A DNA stretch of 27,943 nt from a bacterium (GCA_004559785.1 SFXD01000020.1:1-27943); one strand, 5' to 3'. Counted from the first letter of the stretch, positions 1 through 8,138 are shown. Notes: generated by a model from the sequence alone, not told the origin. Program-made: numbers and translations.

Positions 1-313
1 TGAAAAGAAATATGCTCAAAAAACAAAAGCCGTATTTCATCATAACGCTAATGACCGATTCGGGTTGAAGATTGGTCGTCGCTGCGCTCCTCAAACTGAA
101 CGGAAAATCTGTGGGCATTTGCTACAGGATGAATGGCTGCTGGTTGATAGTAGAGATTTTAGTGAAGATTTCAGCAAATCTCATGTAGGACAAGATCAGG
201 ATTGTTCTACAAATCCGATAATCGTAACCTGTCCAGATATTTCGTTTAGGGCTATCGCATATTCATTCCACCGTGCCATCATCATCCTGATTGGATATGC
301 CTTTGACGTGCAA
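1..313. other. left-edge region, no confident gene
   Basis: No recognisable gene. On the plus strand a frame is open from base 2 to a stop at 359-361 (about 119 codons, open at the window edge), but its product resembles no family I know and it reads straight through the hairpin at 314-349, so I do not call it. On the minus strand only short frames are present. The stretch is AT-rich with a GC-rich patch at about 75-105 (CGTCGCTGCGCTCC), similar in flavour to the repeat array at 5112-5571. It may be the end of a gene lying to the left, a decayed gene, or intergenic DNA. Confidence 0.3.
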
Positions 314-349
314 GAGGGGCTGTGCCCTTTTGCCTTGGCACAGCCCCTC
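314..349 (-). terminator. strong hairpin after the DUF4965 gene, probable terminator
   Basis: A perfect 13-bp inverted repeat (GAGGGGCTGTGCC at 314-326, GGCACAGCCCCTC at 337-349) with a 10-base loop lies 31 bases past the stop of the DUF4965 gene. The stem is GC-rich and very stable. Neither strand has a good U tract after it (the minus strand continues TTGCACG), so it may act as a transcript 3'-end stabiliser or a bidirectional barrier rather than a textbook intrinsic terminator. Confidence 0.6.
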
Positions 350-380
350 CACTTATGTTAGCCTCAAAGTATTCGAGTGC

Positions 381-2954
381 TTATTTCTTCTTTCCCTTAG
401 ACTTTGCGGGAGCCTCGGGTGCTGGCTGAATCTTGTCCATGAGGACACGGAACCAGTAGCCACCGATAACGGAACGAGCCTTGAAGCCAACCATCTTGGC
501 TGTCTTGGTATCGCTCCAGTCGGAGATGGGCACACGGCTCTCGGTCTCGTTGATGTATTTGTATACGGGAGCCACAAACTGCTGGAAGGTCTTCATGTCA
601 GGAGCCATAGCGGCTGTCCACATTATCCAGTCGGACTTGGTGTAATCCTTGCGGCAGTCAAGTGGCAATCCGTACTTGTTCTGCTTCTTCAGGTAGTAGT
701 TGACCTCTGTCTGCATTGCATTGTTGGGGATGATGCCTGTATTCCAGAGCTTGTCCCATACCATATTATATTTCTGGCTCCATGTCTCGGCACCAGAACC
801 GTATGCCAATTCGTAGTGATCCTTGACCTTAGTCTCCTTCTCCCAAGCCGCTGCCATTTCCTTAGCCTTTGCATTGTACTTGGCATATACGTCATCCAGT
901 CCCTTCAGCTTGGCGAGTTCCGCAAAACCTGCTATACCCATTATTGCCTTGATGGCGAGGTTGCAGTTGCCAGCCCAATGTCCGGCAAAGTCGTCGGTGC
1001 AGAGCTGGTTGGCAGGATGCAGTCCGTTCTCTACCAGATAGTCAACCCACACCTGCAGCATGTCCCAATATGGGTCTACATAGTGGGTGTTGCCCTCCAT
1101 CATACATATCTGGGCAGCCAGGGTCAGCATGTTGCCAGACTCCTCCAATGGCATGTCGCCACCATACACCTGCTTGTTGGCGAGAGGGTACTGTCCGAGG
1201 TCGTGTGCCGCAAAGGGTTTTGTCCAGCGTCCGCTCTTGCTGTAGTCGAAGATGGAGGTCATCATAGCCTTCTGCAATTCGGGGTTGTAGCAGAGGAAGA
1301 GTGGAGCCTCGGGATATGTAAGGTCGACGGTGTTGACGCAACCGTTGGAGTTGTTTTCCTTAGAGAACCACAAAAGGTTGCCATCCTTGTCCTTGAACAA
1401 CTTGTGGGCAGCCATGACGTGACGGTAAGAGCCTGAGAGAATCTCAGCATACTCTTTACCACCAGATGCCATTCCATCGTCATAAATCATCTTGTCGAAC
1501 GCACGGCAGCGTGTCATGATGGAACCATACCTTGACTGAAGATCCTTGAAGGCATCGATGATAGTAACCTGGCCTTCGTGTGCCCAATAGCCCTTGTACT
1601 GATTGTAGAAATACTCTATGTCCATTATCTCGTCATAGCCGAGCATGGTGAAGCTGCGTGCTTCGGAAACAGAACCGAAGTCGTGCGTATATGCCAGGAC
1701 AGGCATGTCGGCTGGCTTGCGTGCAACTATGCCACGTCCGAAGGCTCCGCGCGGTAGGCGCTGTCCCTGCTTGACGGTCTTGCCAGTCTCTATGAAGTTG
1801 TCCTCGATGTCTACCGACTCGCCAATCATCACATTGCCATTGACGGCCGGCATGTAGAAATAACCCCAGTCTATGCAGATACCGTCGCCTGACTTGGCAA
1901 GGATGGGCTGCTCGATGGTGCCAGTCTTGGCATAGCGCAGGCCATCTTCCATTCCCATTGTGGTAACGGTAGCCTGATTCTCGCGGTTGACAGCCTGCAG
2001 AGGATTGGCTCCTATGTAAAGCTGCATGTCATGCTTCTTGCCATCTGTGGCGCGTACCTGATAGGAAATATAGTTGACGGGTACGGAAATGAGGTCGTAG
2101 TCGTCGATGAGCATTGGAGCCGTGAACACCACGTCCAGTTCGACGGGTCCGCAGGCGAAGGTGTAGTAGGTATTGGTAGCCAATACATCCACGCTCTTCT
2201 GCTCAGCCAACTTGGTCTCCTTTGTCTTGGGCTTGATGTTCTTGTAAAGTCCGAAGTCGGCATAAGCGCCACCGGTGGTATTGTGGCAGTGTGCGGCAAT
2301 AACGTTGTTGCCTGCATGAAGGAGTTTCTTGAGGTCGCCGTCAAGGTGCAGAACCACACCGTCCACCCATGTCTCGCCTGTGTCAGCCACCTTGGTGCCG
2401 TTGATGTAAATCTCGAAGACATCGTCGTGCGAGTACTTCAGGTAAAGGTCTTCCTGCAACTGCTGTGCGGTGAGCTGCACATCACGGCGTATATAGATGT
2501 CGCTACCCTCGCGTGCCCACTTGCTGCTGATGTTCAGCAGTCCGTCGCTACCCCAAGCTGCCTTCTCTGTCTTCCACGAAGAAGCATCGAAGCCCTCTGC
2601 TGCCCAGCCGTCGGCCTGTACCGTGCGGGCAACCTTGCCTTCCCACTTCTCCTCGTCTGCCATAGGTGCGATGGAAGAGAGCAGGAACTCCTGCTGTGCA
2701 CCCATGAAGCGATATGTAGTACCGTCCACGCGCAGCAATCCAAGCAGTGGCTTCTCGTCGTTTGTCCAGTGGCGTGTAGTACCATCCGTCAGCTTGTCAT
2801 ACGGAGACCAAATGGAGAAATAGGGGTCGTTCACTACCAACGGCACAGACGGCAAGCGGAGGTCTGTATTGGCGTATGGCTTGAAAAACTCTGCTGTCTG
2901 GGCACACGCCATGCTCGCAGCAGCAAGTAATACGGATAAAAGTTGTTTCCTCAT
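381..2954 (-). CDS. secreted DUF4965/DUF5127/DUF1793 (glutaminase A-like) protein with inserted beta-sandwich
   Basis: An 857-residue exported protein. Residues 1-18 form a signal peptide (cleavage near ACA|QT; there is no proper lipobox). The N-terminal segment 34-86 (SVPLVVNDPYFSIWSP, RHW, FMGA) is typical of DUF4964. A segment at about 105-245 (YLKYSHDDVFEIYINGTKV, HNTTGGAYADFGLY) looks like a galactose-binding/GH2-type beta-sandwich inserted before DUF5127 (about 250-460). The C-terminal alpha-helical DUF4965/DUF1793 part follows, with the conserved strings CVNTVDLTYPEAPLF (539-553), HDLGQYP (584-590), TDDFAGHWAGNCNLA (653-667) and SDWSDTKTAKMVGF (810-823). The tail 843-857 is Pro/Ala then Lys-rich. 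Family members are named after a fungal glutaminase, but in Bacteroidota they often sit among carbohydrate genes, so the substrate is uncertain. The gene lies 43 bases after the GH127 gene and is probably cotranscribed with it. Confidence 0.9.
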   Translation of the reverse strand: MRKQLLSVLLAAASMACAQTAEFFKPYANTDLRLPSVPLVVNDPYFSIWSPYDKLTDGTTRHWTNDEKPLLGLLRVDGTTYRFMGAQQEFLLSSIAPMADEEKWEGKVARTVQADGWAAEGFDASSWKTEKAAWGSDGLLNISSKWAREGSDIYIRRDVQLTAQQLQEDLYLKYSHDDVFEIYINGTKVADTGETWVDGVVLHLDGDLKKLLHAGNNVIAAHCHNTTGGAYADFGLYKNIKPKTKETKLAEQKSVDVLATNTYYTFACGPVELDVVFTAPMLIDDYDLISVPVNYISYQVRATDGKKHDMQLYIGANPLQAVNRENQATVTTMGMEDGLRYAKTGTIEQPILAKSGDGICIDWGYFYMPAVNGNVMIGESVDIEDNFIETGKTVKQGQRLPRGAFGRGIVARKPADMPVLAYTHDFGSVSEARSFTMLGYDEIMDIEYFYNQYKGYWAHEGQVTIIDAFKDLQSRYGSIMTRCRAFDKMIYDDGMASGGKEYAEILSGSYRHVMAAHKLFKDKDGNLLWFSKENNSNGCVNTVDLTYPEAPLFLCYNPELQKAMMTSIFDYSKSGRWTKPFAAHDLGQYPLANKQVYGGDMPLEESGNMLTLAAQICMMEGNTHYVDPYWDMLQVWVDYLVENGLHPANQLCTDDFAGHWAGNCNLAIKAIMGIAGFAELAKLKGLDDVYAKYNAKAKEMAAAWEKETKVKDHYELAYGSGAETWSQKYNMVWDKLWNTGIIPNNAMQTEVNYYLKKQNKYGLPLDCRKDYTKSDWIMWTAAMAPDMKTFQQFVAPVYKYINETESRVPISDWSDTKTAKMVGFKARSVIGGYWFRVLMDKIQPAPEAPAKSKGKKK

Positions 2955-2997
2955 CTGATTGTTTTTGTTTTTGGTTAATATTCTGTTTGTTCAATTA

Positions 2998-5013
2998 CTA
3001 TTTCATAGGAGGGAATGCAGAGATTCTGAGGCGAGCAGCCCCCATGGGTATCAAGGTTATGTCCTCCAATGCCCCACGCCTTGCGCTTGCATCTGGCAGT
3101 ATCTGGCACAATCCCGTTGCATCCTGTCCCCAGCCTTCTACACGTGCCCCACGTGCCTTGACCCTGAGAGGTACGCTCTCATGCGAGAAAGGATAGTCGT
3201 TTTCGGGCCAGGGCAGCCTCTCGATGCTCATTCCTTCGAGGTCATCTTGCAAGGCATAATTCCATGGACTGTCGGCATATATCTCGAATGTGGGCCATTT
3301 GCCGGGGTCGGCATCTTTCTGCCAGTGGGAGTCGCCTATGGCTGTCTGTCTGCTGTCCTTCTGCTCGTACCTCTCCCTTATCTGCAGGCTTAGGGTAAGC
3401 GGACCATAGTTGACGCTGACGCTGTTCTTGTTGAGAGCCCATACGCGCTTGGTGAGCCTCATGGGGAAGTACAGTCCTACCTTATCCCCGTTTTGCCACT
3501 CATGCTGTATGCAAAGCAATCCTTTCTCAACCTTGCAGTCGACGGTGCTTCCGTTGACCGTGACGTGTGCGCCCTCCGTCCACGAAGGGATGCGCAGGTA
3601 GACAGGAAATGCGGCCTTGGTGTTTTTCTTCAGTCCGCCAACCGTGATGGCAATGTCCTCGCTGAAGGGATAGTTGGTGGACACATCCAGGGTTACTTCC
3701 TGCCCTCCGGCCACCTTCAGGCGCGCCTGGCAATCGGCATATATGAGGAACGCCGCGCCACCGTCTGCACTGGCAAGCACGAGATTCTGTGCGTAGTAGG
3801 GCCAACCCATTGCGTGGTTATGCTGGCAACAGCGACTGCTGAAAGGGTTCATGCTGAAGAAAGGACCGCTATTGTCAACTCCCGGATTGTGGTTGCGGCT
3901 GTCACTCTGCACCATATTGGGACAGGTAAGGTACCTCAAAGCCCTCATGTCCTTGGTGAAGGCGGCAGGATAGCTGTTGAACGCCACATCCTCCAGGTTT
4001 TCCATCCATTGTGTGTCGCCTGTCTGTGCCATGAGTATCTCGTCGGACAGCATCTGCTCGGCAAAGCCGCAAGTCTCCGTACCCTGTCTGGGGTCTATGT
4101 ATCCGTGACGGCAATTCTCGTCCGAGCCGAACATTCCCCCTGGTACCTGTCCGTAGATTCTCCTTATGAGGCTGTAGTTGTTATATGTTGCCTTCAGGGC
4201 AGCTGAATCCCTTGTGACGAGGAAATACTCGGCTGGCTCGCGGAAGCACTCCGCCACGTTCACGTTGTGCCAGTTGGGCAACCCGCTTTCCTGCATCCAG
4301 TTGGCGGTACACTCGTGTATCTTCTTGCAGAGGTCGAGCAACCAAGCCTCTCCCGTACGGTTGTATAGCCAGAGGACGGACAGCAGGTTGTCGCCACCCC
4401 TGCTGTTTTCCCAGTAGTCACGCAAGAACTTCTCCTTTGGGTAATCCATTTCCCAGCGGAAATAGCCCGCCATTACGTCGAGCACCCTCTTGTCTCCGCT
4501 ATAATCATAGTAGTCCTGCAGGATTTGCAGGGCGAGCATGTTTGCCCACAACTCACGCCTGCCGTTGTTCTCGTTGACAGGTCCGAAGTAGCCATCGGGC
4601 TGTGCGCTCTTGATGATGGCCTCTACCCAGAACTTCGTCTCCTCCAACATATCCTTGTCACCCAGGATGTATGCCAGGTTGCTATACCCTCGCAGCCAGT
4701 AGGGAACTTCCTCCCAGCCATGTGAACCGCCGCTTTCCAGCCATGCGTTACCTTTCTTGTCGAGCCAGTCGCTGATTTCTCCTAAGTTTCCACATAGTCC
4801 GTCCTTTTGACGAACAAGCATTTCCCTCACCCATCCGCGAGGCGTTATGGAATTTACCGGCAATTTGATAAATGGGTTGGACGGCAGTGGTGCCTTGTTG
4901 TTGACATAAAGGCTTCCGACATTGGTTATCTCGTTAGCCTCCACCATACGGGCAGACTGCGGATATGCCATTTCGAAAGCCAACAAAACGGCAAAAAAAG
5001 TAATAATTCTCAT
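2998..5013 (-). CDS. secreted GH127-family beta-L-arabinofuranosidase-type glycoside hydrolase
   Basis: A 671-residue exported enzyme. I start it at ATG 5013 (MRIITFFAVLLAFEMAYPQ, signal peptide) rather than at an upstream in-frame TTG at 5037, which lies inside the -7 promoter box. The catalytic (alpha/alpha)6 domain spans about 50-410 and is followed by beta-sandwich domains to the C-terminus. In this numbering the motif GTETCGF places Glu313-x-Cys315, and SRCCQHNH gives Cys395-Cys396. This is the Glu/Cys/Cys-Cys zinc-binding set of GH127, in which the first Cys of the pair acts as nucleophile (Glu338, Cys340, Cys417, Cys418 in Bifidobacterium HypBA1). It should release terminal beta-L-arabinofuranose from plant glycans or arabinosylated proteins; assignment to GH146 is possible. 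It is the first gene of a two-gene operon with the DUF4965 protein. No SusC/D pair is in the window. Confidence 0.9.
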   Translation of the reverse strand: MRIITFFAVLLAFEMAYPQSARMVEANEITNVGSLYVNNKAPLPSNPFIKLPVNSITPRGWVREMLVRQKDGLCGNLGEISDWLDKKGNAWLESGGSHGWEEVPYWLRGYSNLAYILGDKDMLEETKFWVEAIIKSAQPDGYFGPVNENNGRRELWANMLALQILQDYYDYSGDKRVLDVMAGYFRWEMDYPKEKFLRDYWENSRGGDNLLSVLWLYNRTGEAWLLDLCKKIHECTANWMQESGLPNWHNVNVAECFREPAEYFLVTRDSAALKATYNNYSLIRRIYGQVPGGMFGSDENCRHGYIDPRQGTETCGFAEQMLSDEILMAQTGDTQWMENLEDVAFNSYPAAFTKDMRALRYLTCPNMVQSDSRNHNPGVDNSGPFFSMNPFSSRCCQHNHAMGWPYYAQNLVLASADGGAAFLIYADCQARLKVAGGQEVTLDVSTNYPFSEDIAITVGGLKKNTKAAFPVYLRIPSWTEGAHVTVNGSTVDCKVEKGLLCIQHEWQNGDKVGLYFPMRLTKRVWALNKNSVSVNYGPLTLSLQIRERYEQKDSRQTAIGDSHWQKDADPGKWPTFEIYADSPWNYALQDDLEGMSIERLPWPENDYPFSHESVPLRVKARGARVEGWGQDATGLCQILPDASARRGALEDITLIPMGAARLRISAFPPMK

Positions 5014-5034
5014 TGTTTTTAGGTTTAATTTGTG

Positions 5035-5042
5035 CAAAGATA
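5035..5042 (-). promoter_or_regulatory. -7 promoter box of the GH127-DUF4965 operon
   Basis: TATCTTTG on the minus strand matches the Bacteroidota -7 consensus TAnnTTTG. No TTTG is present at the expected -33 distance. Transcription would begin around 5027-5030, giving a leader of only about 15 bases before ATG 5013. The alternative TTG start at 5037 overlaps this box and so cannot be translated from this promoter. Confidence 0.7.
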
Positions 5043-5315
5043 GACATTTTTATTTGAATTCATACCCATTTCACCGAAAAAGATTCTGCATTTTTTTGTA
5101 CACAAATAGGATTATTCGTACCCTTGACCTTCCATCGAAGGTACTCTCGTTGCCTTCGGCTTCCTCCCTCGCGACTCGGCATAATCGAAGCAAGCATCGC
5201 TTCTGCGCTCGCTGCTCCTTCGGTTCGGAAATTTCCAAATAAATTTGACTTCGTCTTATTCCTTCGCACCTCAGCAATGCAAAAATCGCTTTTCATTGCA
5301 TTCGGCTTGTCGTCA

Positions 5316-5347
5316 TTTGGTATTTCGCTCGCTTATTCGTACCTTTG
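5316..5347 (+). promoter_or_regulatory. promoter copy 1 of the cysE repeat array
   Basis: TTTG at 5316-5319, a 20-base spacer, then TACCTTTG at 5340-5347. Both boxes match the Bacteroidota sigma-ABfr consensus (TTTG, N19-21, TAnnTTTG). It points towards cysE, but the other two copies lie between it and the gene. The corresponding position in R1 reads TACCCTTG (5119-5126) and has probably lost function. Confidence 0.6.
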
Positions 5348-5464
5348 ATATTCCATCGAAGGCACTCTCGTTGCCTTCGGCTTCCTCCCTCGCGACTCGG
5401 CATAATCGAAGCAAGCATCGCTTCTGCGCTCGCTGCTCCTTCGGCTCGGAAATTTCCAAATAAA

Positions 5465-5496
5465 TTTGGTATTTCGCTCGCTTATTCGTACCTTTG
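5465..5496 (+). promoter_or_regulatory. promoter copy 2 of the cysE repeat array
   Basis: TTTG at 5465-5468, a 20-base spacer, then TACCTTTG at 5489-5496. Spacer and boxes are identical to copy 1 because both come from the repeated unit. Confidence 0.65.
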
Positions 5497-5539
5497 ATAT
5501 TTCATCGAAGGCACTCTCGCTCGGAAATTTCCAAATAAA

Positions 5540-5571
5540 TTTGGTATTTCGCTCGCTTATTCGTACCTTTG
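5540..5571 (+). promoter_or_regulatory. promoter copy 3, proximal promoter of cysE
   Basis: TTTG at 5540-5543, a 20-base spacer, then TACCTTTG at 5564-5571. This is the copy nearest cysE. A transcript starting near 5578 would have a leader of about 25 bases before ATG 5604, typical for this group, so it is the likely main promoter of the cysE-to-yqaA run. Confidence 0.75.
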
Positions 5572-5603
5572 TGCGTGGATTTTGACATTTCTTACATACA
5601 CTG

Positions 5604-6596
5604 ATGAGTCCAATCAACTTCAACCAACTTCTGGAGCAATCCGTGGACGAATTGTCCAACCCGGATTCCCTACACGGACTGTGCCACGAGCATAACGATG
5701 GAGACCCTCTGCCCTCAGGCCCCGTATTGGCTGAGATAATTGATTTGTGCCGTACAATAATCTTTCCTGGATTCTATGGTAAGTCTACCGTCAACAACCG
5801 CACCCTTCCCTACCACATGGGCGTCAACATCGAACGCCTGTTTCCCCTGCTTACCGGTCAGATAATGGCAGGTCTGTGCTTCAATCCGAATACCGGGGGT
5901 GAGTGTATGTGCGCATCGTCGATACACGAAAAAGCCCAGTGCATTGCAGCAAAGTTCATCCAGGCCCTGCCAGAGCTAAGGAAGATTCTTGCCACCGACG
6001 TGGAGGCGGCTTATAACGGAGACCCAGCAGCAGAGTCGTATGGTGAAGTCATCAGCTGCTACCCCGTCATCAAGGCTATCTCCAACTACCGCATCGCACA
6101 CGAACTGTTACTGCTGGGCGTTCCCATCATCCCACGCATCATCACGGAGATGGCACACAGCGAAACCGGCATCGACATCCATCCGGCCGCATCCATCGGG
6201 CATCATTTCACCATCGACCATGGTACTGGCGTCGTGATAGGCGCAACCTGCATCATTGGCAACTACGTGAAGCTTTATCAGGGAGTGACACTCGGTGCCA
6301 GGAGCTTCCCTCTGGACGAGAGCGGCAATCCAATAAAGGGCATTCCACGCCACCCTATACTCGAAGACAATGTAATCGTATACAGCAACGCCACCGTCTT
6401 GGGACGCATCACCATTGCAAAGGGCACAATCATTGGGGGCAACCTATGGGTAACACGGAGCACCAGCCCCGGTGAGATAAGGCTGCAAAGCACCGGGCAG
6501 GACAGCACTTGCAAGGACAGGAAAGAGTCCAAGGACAAGGCATGGAAAACGAACGAAGCCCCAAATAGTGAGGCAGACGACCATACCAAGCAGTAG
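5604..6596 (+). CDS. cysE: serine O-acetyltransferase
   Basis: A 330-residue cytoplasmic enzyme that makes O-acetylserine from L-serine and acetyl-CoA, the first step of cysteine synthesis. The N-terminal helical domain (about 1-180) is followed by the left-handed beta-helix of hexapeptide repeats (about 188-290). Asp191 and His206 lie in DIHPAASIG and IDHGTGVVIG, corresponding to the catalytic Asp/His pair of E. coli CysE. RHP at 249-251 and the GGNLWVT turn (278-284) are also family features. A polar tail of about 40 residues (291-330) extends beyond the core and seems non-conserved. This is the first gene of a plus-strand run; the methyltransferase gene begins 21 bases later. No cysK is in the window. 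The ATG at 5604 is well placed after promoter copy 3. Confidence 0.95.
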   Translation: MSPINFNQLLEQSVDELSNPDSLHGLCHEHNDGDPLPSGPVLAEIIDLCRTIIFPGFYGKSTVNNRTLPYHMGVNIERLFPLLTGQIMAGLCFNPNTGGECMCASSIHEKAQCIAAKFIQALPELRKILATDVEAAYNGDPAAESYGEVISCYPVIKAISNYRIAHELLLLGVPIIPRIITEMAHSETGIDIHPAASIGHHFTIDHGTGVVIGATCIIGNYVKLYQGVTLGARSFPLDESGNPIKGIPRHPILEDNVIVYSNATVLGRITIAKGTIIGGNLWVTRSTSPGEIRLQSTGQDSTCKDRKESKDKAWKTNEAPNSEADDHTKQ

Positions 6597-6617
6597 AACA
6601 CACCATACATATTTTAT

Positions 6618-8138
6618 ATGCAAGAATTTGAAATGATTGCCAAGACCTTTCAGGGACTTGAGAATGTCTTGGCAAAGGAGTTGACGGAACTGGGTGCCAA
6701 CGACGTACAGATTGGCAGGAGAATGGTTTCTTTCTCCGGTGACAAGGAATTGATGTACAGAGCCAACTTCCAGTTGAGAACAGCCATCAGGATACTGAAA
6801 CCCATCAAGCACTTCCGCGCCACAACCGCCGACGAGGTCTACGAGGCCGTAAAGGCAATGGATTGGACTGAATACCTGGACAACGACACCACATTCGCCG
6901 TTGACAGCGTGGTATTCAGCACAGAGTTCAGGCACAGCAAGTTCGTCGCCTACAAGGTGAAGGATGCCATCGTAGACCAATTCCGCGAAAAGACTGGCAA
7001 CAGGCCCAACGTACGAATCACCAACCCCGACCTTCAGCTACACATACATGTGGCGGAATTTGACTGTACCCTGAGCCTCGACTCTTCCGGAGAGAGCCTT
7101 CACAGGAGAGGATACAGGCAGGAGAGCGTGGAAGCCCCGCTGAACGAGGTCCTGGCTGCTGGCATCATAATGCAGACGGGATGGCACGGCGAATGCGACC
7201 TTATCGACCCCATGTGCGGCAGCGGAACCATAGCCATAGAGGCTGCCCTCATTGCACGTGGCATTGCCCCCGGGGTATACCGTAAGGAGTATGCCTTCGA
7301 GAAATGGCGCGACTACGACAGGGAACTGTTCGAGAAGATATACGAAGACGAAAGCAAGGAACGTCCGTTCGAGCACCACATATATGCATACGACATCAAC
7401 CACAATGCCATCGCCATCGCTTCCAACAACGTGAAGGCTGCCGGGCTGAGCAAGGAGATTTCACTACAGCAACAGGACTTCAAGGATTTCACCCAGCCCA
7501 AGGAGAAGAGCATCATCATTACCAATCCGCCTTACGGAGAACGCATATCTGCCCCAGACCTGCTCGGACTATACAAGATGATTGGCGAAAGACTGAAGCA
7601 CCAGTTCACGGGATGCGAGGCATGGATATTGAGTTACAGGGAGGAGTGCTTCGAACAGATAGGGCTGAGGCCTTCACTGCGCACTCCACTGTTCAACGGG
7701 TCTCTGGAGTGCGAACTGCGTAAGTACCAGATGTTCAGCGGAAAACTGAATGATATGAGGGCTGGTGGCGGCAATATCAAGTCGGCAGAAGAACGCCGGA
7801 TGATGGCTGAGAAGAGACGATTCAAGCAGAACAGGGAGTTCAAGGACAGGCTTGAGGAAGACCCCGAAAACAGACTGAGGAAGAACTCCAGGCACAACGA
7901 CCAGCGCGAGGACAGGAGGAAAGGACCTCAACACGACAACAGGAAGAAAGATTTCCGCAGGGAGAACGGCAAGACTTTCGACAGAGGAGACAGGAAGCCT
8001 TACTCTAAGGAGGGCAGGCGTGGCAGTTCCTACGGAGAGGACAAACGCAATCCGAGGAAAGGATTTGCTGACAAGAGAAATTCCGGCAAACAATTCAGGA
8101 ATAAAGGCAATAGAAACTTTACAGATGACCAAGATTAG
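6618..8138 (+). CDS. THUMP-domain RlmL-type 23S rRNA (guanine-N2) methyltransferase with basic C-terminal tail
   Basis: A 506-residue SAM-dependent RNA methyltransferase. After a small N-terminal domain, a THUMP RNA-binding domain covers about 45-155, and the Rossmann methyltransferase domain about 165-375. The SAM loop is DPMCGSGTIAIEAA (197-210), and the catalytic motif NPPYGER (303-309) is the one used for exocyclic amino-group methylation. This matches the RlmL half of E. coli RlmKL, which modifies G2445 of 23S rRNA; the target here is inferred. Residues 385-506 form a low-complexity tail very rich in Arg, Lys, Asp, Asn and Gly (DRRKG, NRKKDFRREN, GDRKPYSKEGRRG). It is probably disordered and RNA-binding, and is not part of the core family. 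The last 14 bases overlap the start of the next gene. Confidence 0.92.
   Translation: MQEFEMIAKTFQGLENVLAKELTELGANDVQIGRRMVSFSGDKELMYRANFQLRTAIRILKPIKHFRATTADEVYEAVKAMDWTEYLDNDTTFAVDSVVFSTEFRHSKFVAYKVKDAIVDQFREKTGNRPNVRITNPDLQLHIHVAEFDCTLSLDSSGESLHRRGYRQESVEAPLNEVLAAGIIMQTGWHGECDLIDPMCGSGTIAIEAALIARGIAPGVYRKEYAFEKWRDYDRELFEKIYEDESKERPFEHHIYAYDINHNAIAIASNNVKAAGLSKEISLQQQDFKDFTQPKEKSIIITNPPYGERISAPDLLGLYKMIGERLKHQFTGCEAWILSYREECFEQIGLRPSLRTPLFNGSLECELRKYQMFSGKLNDMRAGGGNIKSAEERRMMAEKRRFKQNREFKDRLEEDPENRLRKNSRHNDQREDRRKGPQHDNRKKDFRRENGKTFDRGDRKPYSKEGRRGSSYGEDKRNPRKGFADKRNSGKQFRNKGNRNFTDDQD

Larger units (their letters stand above)
5112..5571 (+). repeat. degenerate direct-repeat array carrying promoters
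   Basis: Four copies in the same direction. R1 is 5112-5247 (136 bases). R2 is 5333-5481; its first 136 bases match R1 with five substitutions counted by eye. R3 is 5482-5556, the same unit with a 74-base internal deletion between short GCTCG/CTCG-like sequences. R4, from 5557, is only the leading TTATTCGTACCTTTG. R2, R3 and R4 are each preceded by the same TTTGGTATTTCGCTCGC segment, so each junction forms a promoter. The unit has GC-rich dyad-prone middle parts and an AT-rich end (GGAAATTTCCAAATAAATTT). It does not encode a convincing protein. Confidence 0.85.
5014..5603. other. divergent intergenic region between GH127 and cysE
   Basis: A 590-base gene-free stretch. It holds the GH127 promoter at its left end and, from 5112 to 5571, a direct-repeat array with three forward promoters. 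Between the first two repeat copies (5248-5332) is a different insert containing a 7-bp inverted repeat (AATGCAA 5276-5282, TTGCATT 5296-5302). Open frames here are short, repeat with the DNA repeat, and look spurious. Confidence 0.8.

Noticed and set aside
291..1436. 381-codon plus-strand frame opposite the DUF4965 gene
   Set aside because: Antisense shadow of a clear family member; its own product has no recognisable domain and no start context.
5333..5659. 108-codon minus-strand frame with repeated peptide segments before cysE
   Set aside because: The peptide repeat simply mirrors the DNA repeat array and the frame overlaps the cysE start; no independent coding evidence.
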